Positions 31,679-41,243 of a DNA stretch of 64,000 bases are shown here, in pieces; within the stretch, counting starts at the first letter, position 1; the number at the start of each line of letters is the position of its first letter. The notes under the pieces were generated by a model that worked only from the letters and a program-made list of their open reading frames with translations, did no database searches and was not told where the DNA came from. The DNA comes from an uncultured Planctomycetaceae bacterium (lineage in GTDB: Bacteria; Planctomycetota; Planctomycetia; Planctomycetales; Planctomycetaceae). The stretch spans positions 1 through 64,000 of the forward strand of contig CAIOKE010000283.1 of NCBI GenBank assembly GCA_903858815.1, written 5' to 3'. The position numbers were made by a program, and so were the translations under genes.

Positions 31679-32701
31679 ATGCGATCTGCACTCTGTTTGT
31701 TTCTGCCTCTGCTGTTTTGTGGCCCGCTGGTCGCTGAAGATGGCTCTGACAAACCCGGCGTCGGGATGGCCACTGCCGCAACCAGGCTGGCCGAGCTGCT
31801 GCCGGCCGAGCAGCGTAATAAGCTGCAGTACGGTTTTGCAGACCCGGAACGGCTGAACTGGCACTTCATCCCCAAAGATCGCAACGGGGTTGTCTTATGG
31901 GATCTTTCCGGCGAACCGCGGAAGGCAGCAGAAGAACTGGTGAAATCGGGCTTGTCTGCCGCAGGCTATGCCAAAACTCTGCAGGTCCGCAGTCTGGAAG
32001 AAGTGCTTTACCTGTTTGAAGGTGGTGAAGAGGCCTATCGTCGCGATCGTCGACATACACACAAGTACCATCTGACCATCTTTGGAACACCGGCTGCCAC
32101 GGGTACGTGGGGCTGGCGTTTCGAAGGGCATCATTTGTCGCTCAACTTTGTGATTCGTGATGGCATCGTCATCAGCAGTACTCCGGAAATGATGGGTGCC
32201 AACCCGGCGCTGATCGATGCGGGGCCGGGGCGTCAGCTGAGAATTCTCGGCAACCGCGAAGATCTCGCCCGCTCGATCCTCAAAGCCTGCAATGAATCTC
32301 AGAAGCAGCAGATGTGGATTTCCGATAAGGCTCCGGACGACATTCGTGGTGCCGCCGCGCCTCAGGCCGTTGTTGACAAGGCCGTGGGCCTGCGTTATGC
32401 CGATATGTCTCCTGATCAGCAGAAGATGTTCCGCGAGCTGCTGGGTGAATACCTGTCCGTCATGCCCGCACAGGTGGTGCGTGATCGTATGCAGGCAATC
32501 GAAAAGGCCGGCATGGCTGATGTTCGCATGGGCTGGTGGGGTGAGTCAGAAGTCAACCGCCGACACCACTATGTTATTCAGGGTCAGACCTTCATCATCG
32601 AATACAACAACACCCAGAACGACGCCAATCACGTGCATTCCATCTTCCGCAGTCTGGAAGGCGATTTCGCTGTCCCGACGGCTCAGAATGACGCAAAGTA
32701 A
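31679..32701 (+). CDS. DUF3500 domain-containing protein, secreted
   Basis: Signal peptide MRSALCLFLPLLFCGPLVAED; WHFIPKDRNGV; HHLSLNFVIRDG; FIIEYNNTQNDANHVHSIFRSLEGDF. Confidence 0.87.
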   Translation: MRSALCLFLPLLFCGPLVAEDGSDKPGVGMATAATRLAELLPAEQRNKLQYGFADPERLNWHFIPKDRNGVVLWDLSGEPRKAAEELVKSGLSAAGYAKTLQVRSLEEVLYLFEGGEEAYRRDRRHTHKYHLTIFGTPAATGTWGWRFEGHHLSLNFVIRDGIVISSTPEMMGANPALIDAGPGRQLRILGNREDLARSILKACNESQKQQMWISDKAPDDIRGAAAPQAVVDKAVGLRYADMSPDQQKMFRELLGEYLSVMPAQVVRDRMQAIEKAGMADVRMGWWGESEVNRRHHYVIQGQTFIIEYNNTQNDANHVHSIFRSLEGDFAVPTAQNDAK

Positions 32702-32710
32702 CTGCTTCCC

Positions 32711-32745
32711 ACAGCCTGTCGGCACCTGCTGACAGGCTGTTTTCT
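32711..32745 (+). terminator. Intrinsic terminator downstream of the DUF3500 gene
   Basis: acagcctgtc-N10-gacaggctgt perfect 10-bp stem followed by tttct. Confidence 0.75.
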
Positions 32746-32797
32746 GTCGGGTCCCCGGTCGCTGATCAACCCGTTGCCCTCTGGAAATCCGCCTGAC

Positions 32798-34054
32798 ATG
32801 GAATGCCCTCAGTTCATTGAAAGTTATCGCCTTTCCAACGGCCTGCTGGTGGTTTTCGAACCAATGCCGGATGTTGAGTCAGCAGCACTCTCACTGCTGC
32901 TTCCGGCCGGCGGTGTACGTGATCCTGCGGGTCGCTGTGGCACTGCCGCGATTCTCAGCGAAATGTTTCCCCGCGGGGCGGATGGACTGTCTTCACGAAG
33001 CCTGTGCGCTGCTCTCGATAATCTCGGACTGCAGCGCAGCTTCCAGACCGGCAGTGCACATATCACATTCTCCGCAGCCACCACTGCAGACCGGCTGACT
33101 GATGCTCTGCCATTGATCGCTCGCATGGTACTGCAGCCGCACCTGCATGACAGTGATTTTGAGCCGGCCAGAGATCTGGTGGCCCAGGGACTGCTGGCTC
33201 TGGAGGATGAGCCGCGGCAGCAGCTGGGTCGCCTGCTGCGACAATACAGTTATGCCGCACCGTGGGGCAATCCCTCTGAAGGTGAACTGGCAGATCTTGA
33301 ACTCATCACACCGGACGATATCCGCCGACATCATCAGCAGTACGTGGTTCCGCAGAATGCGATCGTTGGGATCGCCGGGAATCTTGACCCGACTCAGCTG
33401 CAATCCACACTCGAATCTGTGTTCGGCAGCTGGCAGGGCTCTGCACCAGCAGACATGCCCGCCGGAACTCGCCCGACCTCCCCATTCCATCAGCTGCACG
33501 AGTCGGCTCAGACACATCTCGGACTGGCCTGGGAAACCGTGCGCTACTCCGACCCGCGTTACTACGAAGCGTGGGCTGCCGTCAGTCTGCTGAGCGGTGG
33601 CATGAGTTCGCGGTTATTCACGGAAGTTCGCGAAAAACGCGGCCTCTGCTATGCCATCTCAGCATCACTCAGCACACTCCGTGATGATGCTCGCGTCATG
33701 GCGTATGCCGGGACAACCACCGAACGTGCTCAGGAAACACTGGACGTGACAGTGCAGGAAATCCTGCGGTTGTCAGAAGGCATCACCGAAGAAGAACTGC
33801 AGCGCTGTCGAGCCCGAGCAAAAAGCTCGCTCATCATGCAGCAGGAATCCACCTCCTCACGAGCCGGCTCGCTGGCCCGCGATATGTATCTGCTGGAGCG
33901 GTTTGTCTCGCTTCAGGAAATTCATGATCGCATTGACGCACTCACCTTTGAGGGTGTGCGGCAGTTCGTTATTGATCATGCACCAAAGTCCATGGTACTT
34001 GTGTCCATCGGCCCGCAGGCGCCCGATCCCGGCTGCCTGCCACAATTCCAGTAA
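32798..34054 (+). CDS. M16-family peptidase-like protein lacking HxxEH, retaining the R/Y motif
   Basis: MSSRLFTEVREKRGLCYAISASLS; position of HxxEH occupied by ILSEMF; ATG at 32798 in the frame of ORF 32774..34054. Confidence 0.87.
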   Translation: MECPQFIESYRLSNGLLVVFEPMPDVESAALSLLLPAGGVRDPAGRCGTAAILSEMFPRGADGLSSRSLCAALDNLGLQRSFQTGSAHITFSAATTADRLTDALPLIARMVLQPHLHDSDFEPARDLVAQGLLALEDEPRQQLGRLLRQYSYAAPWGNPSEGELADLELITPDDIRRHHQQYVVPQNAIVGIAGNLDPTQLQSTLESVFGSWQGSAPADMPAGTRPTSPFHQLHESAQTHLGLAWETVRYSDPRYYEAWAAVSLLSGGMSSRLFTEVREKRGLCYAISASLSTLRDDARVMAYAGTTTERAQETLDVTVQEILRLSEGITEEELQRCRARAKSSLIMQQESTSSRAGSLARDMYLLERFVSLQEIHDRIDALTFEGVRQFVIDHAPKSMVLVSIGPQAPDPGCLPQFQ

Positions 34055-34110
34055 CTCAGACCGACACTCGCACCACCGACTCCGTTACAGACTTTCTCCC
34101 GGACAGACTC

Positions 34111-35337
34111 ATGAAATTCCAGCACTGCCGGCTGCCCTCCGGACTCACACTGATCGCTGAAACCAACCCCACTGTGCACAGTGTGGCGGCAGGCTTTTTC
34201 GTGCGTGCCGGATCCCGCGATGAAACCCCGGAAATCTCCGGCGTCAGCCATTTCCTTGAACATATGGCCTTTAAAGGCGATCACCGATTCTCTGCCGATG
34301 ATATCAATCGAGTCTTTGATGAAATCGGTGCGAAATACAACGCATCAACCAGTGAAGAAGTGACTATGTACTACGCGGCTGTATTGCCCGAGTACCTTGA
34401 GCAGGCACTGGAACTGCTGTCGGCCCTGATGCAGCCGGCCCTGCGGCAGGAAGATTTCGACATGGAAAAGAACGTGATCCTGGAAGAGATCAGCATGTAC
34501 GAGGATCAGCCGTCCTTCACCTGCTACGATCATATCATGGCCACGCACTTCAGCGGTCATCCGCTGGGCCAGAGTATTCTTGGCAGTCAGACCAGCATCA
34601 CGGAACTCTCCGCTGCGCAGATGCGCAGCTACCATTCCAGCCGCTACCACACCGGAAATCTTGTGCTGGCAGTCGCCGGGAACTGTGACTTCGACCAGCT
34701 GCGAGAACTGGTGGAAAAACACTGCTCCGGAATCCCCTCCGGAATCACTCAACGTGCCATTCCCGAATTCTCCCCACAACATACTGTCAGCCTCCTGCAT
34801 CGCGAATCCAGTGTCCAGCAGCACCTGATGCAGATGGGACCGGCACCACGTGGCTCTGATCCCCTGCGATTTGCCGCCGAACTGCTTTCCGTCGTGGTTG
34901 GTGATGACAGCGGCAGCCGCCTGTTCTGGGAACTGGTCGATCCCGGTCATGTGGAATCCTGCGATCTGGGCTTCAGCGAATATGACGGCGACGGCGCATG
35001 GATGAGCTATCTCAGTTGTGCTCCCGAAGATGCCAGCACCAATCTTGAACGCTGTGCTCGAGTCTTTGCGGAAGTCAATGCCCATGGAGTCACAGCAGAA
35101 GAGCTGGAGCAGGCCCGGAACAAAGTCGCTTCACGGATCGTGCTGCGAGGCGAACGACCGATGGGACGACTTTCGTCACTGGGATCCAACTGGCTCTATC
35201 GACAGGAATACCGCTCAATTGCTGATGACATGAAAATCATCCGCAGCATCACTGAAGATCAGATTCGTGAACTGCTGCAGAAGTATCCTCTGCAGATGAC
35301 GACCACAGCCGGAGTCGGTCCATTAAGCACCCTGTGA
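34111..35337 (+). CDS. M16-family zinc peptidase with HxxEH
   Basis: ISGVSHFLEHMAFKGDHRFSADDINRVFDEIGAKYNASTSEEVTMYYA; HFLEH near 34249-34263. Confidence 0.93.
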   Translation: MKFQHCRLPSGLTLIAETNPTVHSVAAGFFVRAGSRDETPEISGVSHFLEHMAFKGDHRFSADDINRVFDEIGAKYNASTSEEVTMYYAAVLPEYLEQALELLSALMQPALRQEDFDMEKNVILEEISMYEDQPSFTCYDHIMATHFSGHPLGQSILGSQTSITELSAAQMRSYHSSRYHTGNLVLAVAGNCDFDQLRELVEKHCSGIPSGITQRAIPEFSPQHTVSLLHRESSVQQHLMQMGPAPRGSDPLRFAAELLSVVVGDDSGSRLFWELVDPGHVESCDLGFSEYDGDGAWMSYLSCAPEDASTNLERCARVFAEVNAHGVTAEELEQARNKVASRIVLRGERPMGRLSSLGSNWLYRQEYRSIADDMKIIRSITEDQIRELLQKYPLQMTTTAGVGPLSTL

Positions 35338-35352
35338 CCGGATCGTGCTGCC

Positions 35353-35805
35353 GTGACAGATCAACGTCAGATCATTTCCAGCCATCTCAGAACCCGCCGT
35401 GATCACGCGACGGAACTGACACAGGATTACGTTGAAGCGATCGCCGAGCTGGAACAGCAGCCAGGTGGCTGTCGAGTACGCGATCTGGCCCGCTACTTCG
35501 AAGTCAGCCACGTCACCGTCAATCGCACCGTCGCAAGACTCAAAAGAGACGGCTACGCAGATGCTGAACCCTACGGTCCCGTACGATTGACGGAACAGGG
35601 TCGAGCACTTGCTGAATTCGCTCGCAGTCGACACGAGGTCGTGTTTCGTTTCCTGCTGGCTCTGGGCGCCAGCCCGGAAACTGCAGCTGCCGACAGCGAA
35701 GGAATCGAACACCACGTCAGCGAAGAAACCCTGCAGCTGATGGCTGACTTCTGCAGACAACTCAACCTTCGGACTGAGCCTGAGCAGTTGCCGGGCGACC
35801 ATTGA
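35353..35805 (+). CDS. DtxR/MntR-family metal-dependent regulator
   Basis: LTQDYVEAIAELEQQPGGCRVRDLARYFEVSHVTVNRTVARLKRDGY; RHEVVFRFLLALGASPETAAADSEGIEHHVSEETL. Confidence 0.87.
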   Translation: MTDQRQIISSHLRTRRDHATELTQDYVEAIAELEQQPGGCRVRDLARYFEVSHVTVNRTVARLKRDGYADAEPYGPVRLTEQGRALAEFARSRHEVVFRFLLALGASPETAAADSEGIEHHVSEETLQLMADFCRQLNLRTEPEQLPGDH

Positions 35806-36925
35806 TCACACAGCGAAAACCTGTGTGAAATGCCCCCGAATCCTCCTCGCCCTTCATCCGCGCCGTCGTCCGATAACCAATACAGTACTGATCACTGCAC
35901 ATAAAGGAACCACCGCGCTGAACACGCTTCACAATCCCAGGTTCCTGAGGATCAAAACTGGACTCCGGTCCCCGCGGATTGCGGATCGGACGACCAGACC
36001 CCTGTAATACACAGGACTCGTAATAGTCCGGCTGATAATAGTCCGCACACCATTCCCAGACATTCCCCGAAATGTCCTGCAACCCAAAAGCGTTCGGTGG
36101 AAAACTGCCGACAGGAGCTGTCTGACGAAATCCATCAGCTCCCGTGTCCTCAATCGGAAACTGCCCCTGCCAGATGTTGTGCAGCCAGCGCCCCTCCGGA
36201 TTACGCTCCGCACCCCACGGATACATCTCACCCGCTCGCCCCCCCCGAGCTGCATACTCCCACTGCGCTTCCGTCGGCAGCTCCTTACCCGCCCAACGAC
36301 AGTAAGCCACAGCATCCGGCCAGCTCACATGGACCACCGGATGATCCATCCGATCATCAATCGATGATTCAGGCCCCTCCGGATGTCGCCAGTCAGCACC
36401 CGGAACATACTGCCACCAGCTGTAAGCTCCCTTCTGCGGATCAATGTCCGCACGACTGCCCAATTGCAGACTGCAGATCGAACCGGGCTTGTTCAGCTCA
36501 GGCAGAATGTCTGATTCCGATACGCCCGTCTCTGGCAAAGCACTACGCAGTTTCGGAGGCTGCTCGGCCAGAGTCACATATCCAGTGGCCTGCACAAAAG
36601 CCGCAAACTGACGGTTCGTCACCTCCGTCACATCCATCCAGAATCCATCCAGCTGCACAGAATGCGGCGGAAACTCATCCGGATACGAATCCGCCGCCCC
36701 CATCGTATAGACACCCGCTGGAATCCAGACCATCCCCCGCACGCGCGGGTCATCCTGATCGGGATACTGAAGTGACTCCGCAGCAGCAGACGCAGCCACC
36801 GCATCCGAGCCTGTAACAGGAGTCTTCGGACGAACGACCTCAGGACTGACACTGAAATGACTGGCAAGCACCAGCGCCATCACCGAACACAACAGCACAG
36901 AAACTGAGATCACAAGCTGTTTCAT
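35762..36925 (-). CDS. Secreted formylglycine-generating enzyme (FGE/SUMF1 family) with both active-site cysteines
   Basis: VWIPAGVYTMGA...VTEVTNRQFAAFV...LPTEAQWEYAARGG...GNVWEWCADYY...RVQRGGSFMCSDQYCIGYRTTAR...GFRCV. Confidence 0.9.
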   Translation of the reverse strand: MKQLVISVSVLLCSVMALVLASHFSVSPEVVRPKTPVTGSDAVAASAAAESLQYPDQDDPRVRGMVWIPAGVYTMGAADSYPDEFPPHSVQLDGFWMDVTEVTNRQFAAFVQATGYVTLAEQPPKLRSALPETGVSESDILPELNKPGSICSLQLGSRADIDPQKGAYSWWQYVPGADWRHPEGPESSIDDRMDHPVVHVSWPDAVAYCRWAGKELPTEAQWEYAARGGRAGEMYPWGAERNPEGRWLHNIWQGQFPIEDTGADGFRQTAPVGSFPPNAFGLQDISGNVWEWCADYYQPDYYESCVLQGSGRPIRNPRGPESSFDPQEPGIVKRVQRGGSFMCSDQYCIGYRTTARMKGEEDSGAFHTGFRCVINGRPATAQAQSEG

Positions 36926-36999
36926 CTGCCCCTCGCCCGATCATACTCGGCCGAATCAGTCAAACTACGGCCTGCCCCGACAGCCGCACAATCCCAAGT

Positions 37000-37725
37000 C
37001 TATTCGGGACGCCCCAGAACCGCCAGACAGGCAGCGGCAGCGGCGGCCACATTCAACGACGGAACCGGTCCCTGCGGAGGTAGCGAGACCAGTTGATCAC
37101 ACTTCTCGCGAGTCAACCGGCGCATCCCATTTCCCTCATTCCCCATCACCAGCATCCAGTGCCTGTCTCGACAGATTTCATAAATCGAAGACTCTGAACG
37201 CTCACACGTCCCCAGCACCCAGATCGAACTCTGCTGAGCCCGCTCGAGCGCCTGCGCAAGATTTGCCACAACCGCAAACGGGACGTACTCCGCACCTCCC
37301 GCTGCTACGTCACAAACCGTGGCATTCACCGATGCACTGCGATCCTTCGTCAGTACAATCCCACGCACACCAAAAAAACCGGCCAGCCGAAATAACGCTC
37401 CCAGGTTCTGAGGATCCTGGACCTGATCCAGCGCCAGCCATAAACCTCGAGCATCCTCGGTGGAAAACAGATTCTCCAGCGGCACTGGAGAAGGCGGCTC
37501 CACATTCGCTGACCCCGCACCCACTCGCTCCGTTTCCCTGCGCGGACCTCGCCGCTCGTCCGCACTGCCCACTCGCACGGAAACCCCAGAACGCCGCGCA
37601 GTCTCAAGCACGCGATCCCACGCATCGCCCGATGCCTCGGACTGCACACGCAGGGACTTCACAGCCTTCGGACGACGCTCGAGAACAGCAAGGATGCTGT
37701 GAGGATTTCTAAGTTCCAGCATCAA
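37000..37725 (-). CDS. TrmH/SpoU-family rRNA or tRNA 2'-O-methyltransferase (RlmB-like)
   Basis: LALDQVQDPQNLGALFRLAGFFGVRGIVLTKDRS; VMGNEGNGMRRLTREKCDQLVSLPPQGPVPSLNVAAAAAACL. Confidence 0.9.
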   Translation of the reverse strand: MMLELRNPHSILAVLERRPKAVKSLRVQSEASGDAWDRVLETARRSGVSVRVGSADERRGPRRETERVGAGSANVEPPSPVPLENLFSTEDARGLWLALDQVQDPQNLGALFRLAGFFGVRGIVLTKDRSASVNATVCDVAAGGAEYVPFAVVANLAQALERAQQSSIWVLGTCERSESSIYEICRDRHWMLVMGNEGNGMRRLTREKCDQLVSLPPQGPVPSLNVAAAAAACLAVLGRPE

Positions 37726-37763
37726 TTCCCCCCCCCTTGCCGCCCGCTACCGCTGAACACACC

Positions 37764-37823
37764 CACAGCGCGTAAAAAAACGCGACGACATCTTCAATTT
37801 GTGGAAGACGCCGCCGCGCTGTG
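37764..37823 (-). terminator. Nested hairpin/terminator downstream of rpmA
   Basis: Outer inverted repeat cacagcgcg (37764-37772)/cgcgctgtg (37815-37823); inner stem around cttc/gaag followed on the minus strand by 7 T. Confidence 0.6.
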
Positions 37824-37845
37824 ATTTCCAGTGAACGGCAAGACC

Positions 37846-38100
37846 TTAGTTGGCTGCCGCTACTTCCACATTGATCCGACGACCACCCTGGTCAAACTTC
37901 ACCGTGCCATCGCACAACGCAAACAAAGTGTAGTCTGTGCCCATTCCAACATTGCGGCCCGGATGCCACTTCGTGCCACACTGACGAGCCAGAATGTTGC
38001 CCGCAATGACAGCCTCGCCACCAAACTTCTTGATCCCACGACGCTTCGCTTCTGAATCACGACCGTTGCGGCTGGAACCCTGACCCTTCTTATGAGCCAT
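37846..38100 (-). CDS. rpmA: 50S ribosomal protein L27
   Basis: [62 protein letters not shown]. Confidence 0.97.
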   Translation of the reverse strand: MAHKKGQGSSRNGRDSEAKRRGIKKFGGEAVIAGNILARQCGTKWHPGRNVGMGTDYTLFALCDGTVKFDQGGRRINVEVAAAN

Positions 38101-38459
38101 GACTGAACCCCTTATTGATATTCAAATCTGCTTACTAAGCGGATTGTAAAATTCCACGACAAACAACAGTTCCAAAACCCAGTGCACAGCGACAGTGAAC
38201 CAGCAGGATCAGCCGCATGCACGGCATGAGACCAACAACGGCACCGAACGACAGGACGCCACGACACTGAAGTCACAGGGTCGAAAAGGCAGGAAGTCTG
38301 ACAGTTTATCGGGATTTTTCAAGAGTTTTCGCAGTCACAGACGCCGGATTCCCGGGAACCGACCGGACCACCACACCCCGCACCAGACAACCAACTGCTC
38401 ACAAAACACAGAAAACATCAGCGACAACGCTCAAATGACAACAGAAAGCGAACAAATGT

Positions 38460-39518
38460 TCAGTTTCCGGCAGGCGCCGATGTGCTGATGTTTCGCAGAA
38501 TGGAATCCAGATTCGGAATTTGAGTCGTGAATTTACGCGGACGGTACTGCCACAACGGATAACGCACGTCCGGCTTGCCGTCACTATTCGTGTCACCCGC
38601 ATCCACCAGACGAAACTCAATCTCCTCCTGCAGGAACTCGTCCCCCGGACGCTCAAACTTCTGCACAATCACCTTCTCTTCGAACACCGCCTGACCCTGA
38701 GCATCCGTGGAGATGCGGTAGGCGTTGCTGAATCCCGACATGTAGACAGTGAAGTAATCCGCCTGATCATCGACGTTTCGCCAGACGGCCACACCGTAAT
38801 AGGCTTTCGCCAGAGCATCAGCGTCGTCGGCCGCCACCGGAGGACCAACTTCCTGCAACGCCTCGACACTGTTCAGCAGTTTCAGGTCCCGTCCCCGACG
38901 CCCCATTTCGCGAGCAAAAACAGCGTTCTGGATGGTCACACTGACCTCATCCTGCCAGCTGGATGTCACAGTCCCGTCCAGTTCCTGTGCCTGCAGCAAA
39001 AAACGCGGCATATTCAGCGGATTCGTGGTCTCCGAATCCAGAGTATTCGCGGGATCGCTTTCCGGATCAGCCAGTTTTCGCACCAACGCTGCCTGTTCGG
39101 CACCAGCCAGCTCTGTGTAGTCCCTGCGAATCACACGGTAGACCATGTACCGCACGATTTCCTGGCGAGTTTCACCAGAGGCCGAGTCGGTCCAGTTCAG
39201 GCGCATCAGTCGCAGAGGCTTGAACTGCACTTCACCAATCCACAGCGCCGGATATCCGGGCCCCAGAATTGGTTCGTCAGCACCCCGGACCTTACGAGTT
39301 CCCAGCATTTCATCGACCGACATGGCGATGGAACTGGTCCGTACAAAGCCCTCGTTCAATGGCGCACGCACCACCTGAGCCTGCACTGCTGAACCGCACA
39401 CAACAGCAGCAACAGCCGTTGCCAGCACTGCCGTTAATGCCTGCCACCGGAATCCAACTTTCATGGAAATCTGCGACATTCTGGGCGCCTTCAACAAACC
39501 TGTGACCAGATCCTGCAT
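38460..39518 (-). CDS. Hypothetical exported protein; likely start ~39464
   Basis: Signal-like ALTAVLATAVAAVVCGSAVQAQ; long ORF on the dense coding strand; no family recognised. Confidence 0.65.
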   Translation of the reverse strand: MQDLVTGLLKAPRMSQISMKVGFRWQALTAVLATAVAAVVCGSAVQAQVVRAPLNEGFVRTSSIAMSVDEMLGTRKVRGADEPILGPGYPALWIGEVQFKPLRLMRLNWTDSASGETRQEIVRYMVYRVIRRDYTELAGAEQAALVRKLADPESDPANTLDSETTNPLNMPRFLLQAQELDGTVTSSWQDEVSVTIQNAVFAREMGRRGRDLKLLNSVEALQEVGPPVAADDADALAKAYYGVAVWRNVDDQADYFTVYMSGFSNAYRISTDAQGQAVFEEKVIVQKFERPGDEFLQEEIEFRLVDAGDTNSDGKPDVRYPLWQYRPRKFTTQIPNLDSILRNISTSAPAGN

Positions 39519-39745
39519 GCCGTTACCACCCTACCCGCCAGCACATGGGATCGCCACCCCATTCTGCCAATTCCACCGATTTCCACCACTTTAACGGTCG
39601 AATTTCGTGTGTTTTGCGCAGAATTCAGGCGCAACGCCCCCCATGCTCTCCCCCGTTATCGGAAAGTCGACTCTGGCGGTGTGGATCGGAAACCGGGAAA
39701 TCTGTGAAAAATCGGGCTTTTCCAGCCAACCTGCCGGGCTGACCG

Positions 39746-40216
39746 CTACATATCGATCCGACTGGCCCGCTCCTTGATCTGCTCAAGGCTGAAAAACGCT
39801 CCCTCACCCGAACCCGGACACTTCTCGCACACGTTCTGCCACGCCTGAGCACTTGCCAGATGGCTGTTCCAGAATGGCCACGTCCGACACTGCACAGGAC
39901 GCGCCCTGTAAACAGTACACTTGCGACCACGCGGATCAAAAAACGTGCAATCCCCGTTCGCAAACTCGGTCAGCGACATCCGACCGCGTATCAACCGAGT
40001 ATGAAACAGACGAATCTCTCCGATCGGCTTGCCCAGATAATCAGCGATCTCACGCAATTCGTCGTCTGTGACCCACACAACACCCGGAGCCCCGGTACAG
40101 CAGTCGCCACACTGGGTGCAGGTAAACTGCAGTCCATCCTTATACCACGGAGCCGCGTCAGCCCCCGCCGGATCAGCCGAACACGATTCTGCACCCTCGG
40201 AAGCTTCTGCTGACAT
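39746..40216 (-). CDS. YkgJ-family cysteine-cluster protein
   Basis: FTCTQCGDCCTGAPGVVWVTDDEL; CTFFDPRGRKCTVYRARPVQCRTWPFW. Confidence 0.9.
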   Translation of the reverse strand: MSAEASEGAESCSADPAGADAAPWYKDGLQFTCTQCGDCCTGAPGVVWVTDDELREIADYLGKPIGEIRLFHTRLIRGRMSLTEFANGDCTFFDPRGRKCTVYRARPVQCRTWPFWNSHLASAQAWQNVCEKCPGSGEGAFFSLEQIKERASRIDM

Positions 40217-40350
40217 AAGCCCTGCCGCAACTTTGATTTCTGCTGTGATTTGTCCCGCACAAAAACTCTGCCCTAACCACCCGCCATTATGACATCAAGC
40301 CGGGGCAAACTCACGGCTTTCCTGGCCCGTTCCGTGGTATTTCATCCGGA

Positions 40351-41022
40351 TCACCCACCCGCCGCAGCCCGCTTCTCTTCGGCGTAGCTGGGACGCACAT
40401 ACAATGGCTCCAGCAGCTCCGGAACGGCCGTCTGCCCCCGCTGAAGCTGATCAGCCCCCAGCACTGCAACCGTCGCCGCCCGGGGAGACAGCGCGACCAG
40501 TGTCCTGCCAGGCAACTGCTCAAGAACACCCCGATGCTGCTCCACAACCGGTCCAGCAACCACAGTCACCGCCGGTAAGTCCGCCACCCCAAACACCTGC
40601 ACCTCGGACACCGGACGCAGAATTCTGCCATCAGGATCCCGCCGACACACCACCCCAAAGACCTCACCCCGCTGTGCATCACTGATACTAAGCACCTCTG
40701 AGTACTGCTCTGAACACTGCTGTGCTGTGGCCTGCAGAGTATTCACCGACAAAAGCGGAATTCCACGCAGCCACGACAGCGTCTTCGCAAACACCAGACC
40801 GACCCGCAGTCCCGTGAAACTGCCAGGACCGATGCTGACTGCAACTGCCGTCAGTTGCTCAATCTCCAGCCCCGCAAAACTCAACAGCTGACCGGTTTCC
40901 TGAACCAGTGTCTGCGCATGCCGACGCCCCTCTGACTCCAGCATCCGCTCGGCCACAATCTGCCCATCGGCAAACACAGCCAGTGACCCCGTCATCCCCG
41001 ATGTCTCAACCGCCAGCAGCAT
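40351..41022 (-). CDS. tsaB: tRNA threonylcarbamoyladenosine biosynthesis protein TsaB
   Basis: MLLAVETSGMTGSLAVFADGQIVAER, AVSIGPGSFTGLRVGLVFAKTL, ISDAQRGEVFGVV; start within ORF 40351..41076. Confidence 0.9.
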   Translation of the reverse strand: MLLAVETSGMTGSLAVFADGQIVAERMLESEGRRHAQTLVQETGQLLSFAGLEIEQLTAVAVSIGPGSFTGLRVGLVFAKTLSWLRGIPLLSVNTLQATAQQCSEQYSEVLSISDAQRGEVFGVVCRRDPDGRILRPVSEVQVFGVADLPAVTVVAGPVVEQHRGVLEQLPGRTLVALSPRAATVAVLGADQLQRGQTAVPELLEPLYVRPSYAEEKRAAAGG

Positions 41023-41243
41023 CAGCCCCGCCCCTGCATTCCTACTCTGTCTGTCACCGCTCAACCTGAGCCACAACTTCCCAAGTCACCCCGCCAACTG
41101 CCAGTTTTACGAACTGTCTATTCACGAAAATCCAAAAAATGCCGTCACAAATCTTCAGCACAATCCTAATGGCACTGAGTGCTGCCATGAATGCTGGCAC
41201 CAGGACTTCTATCAAATGACTTCTCAGAACAGGGCTACCACAG

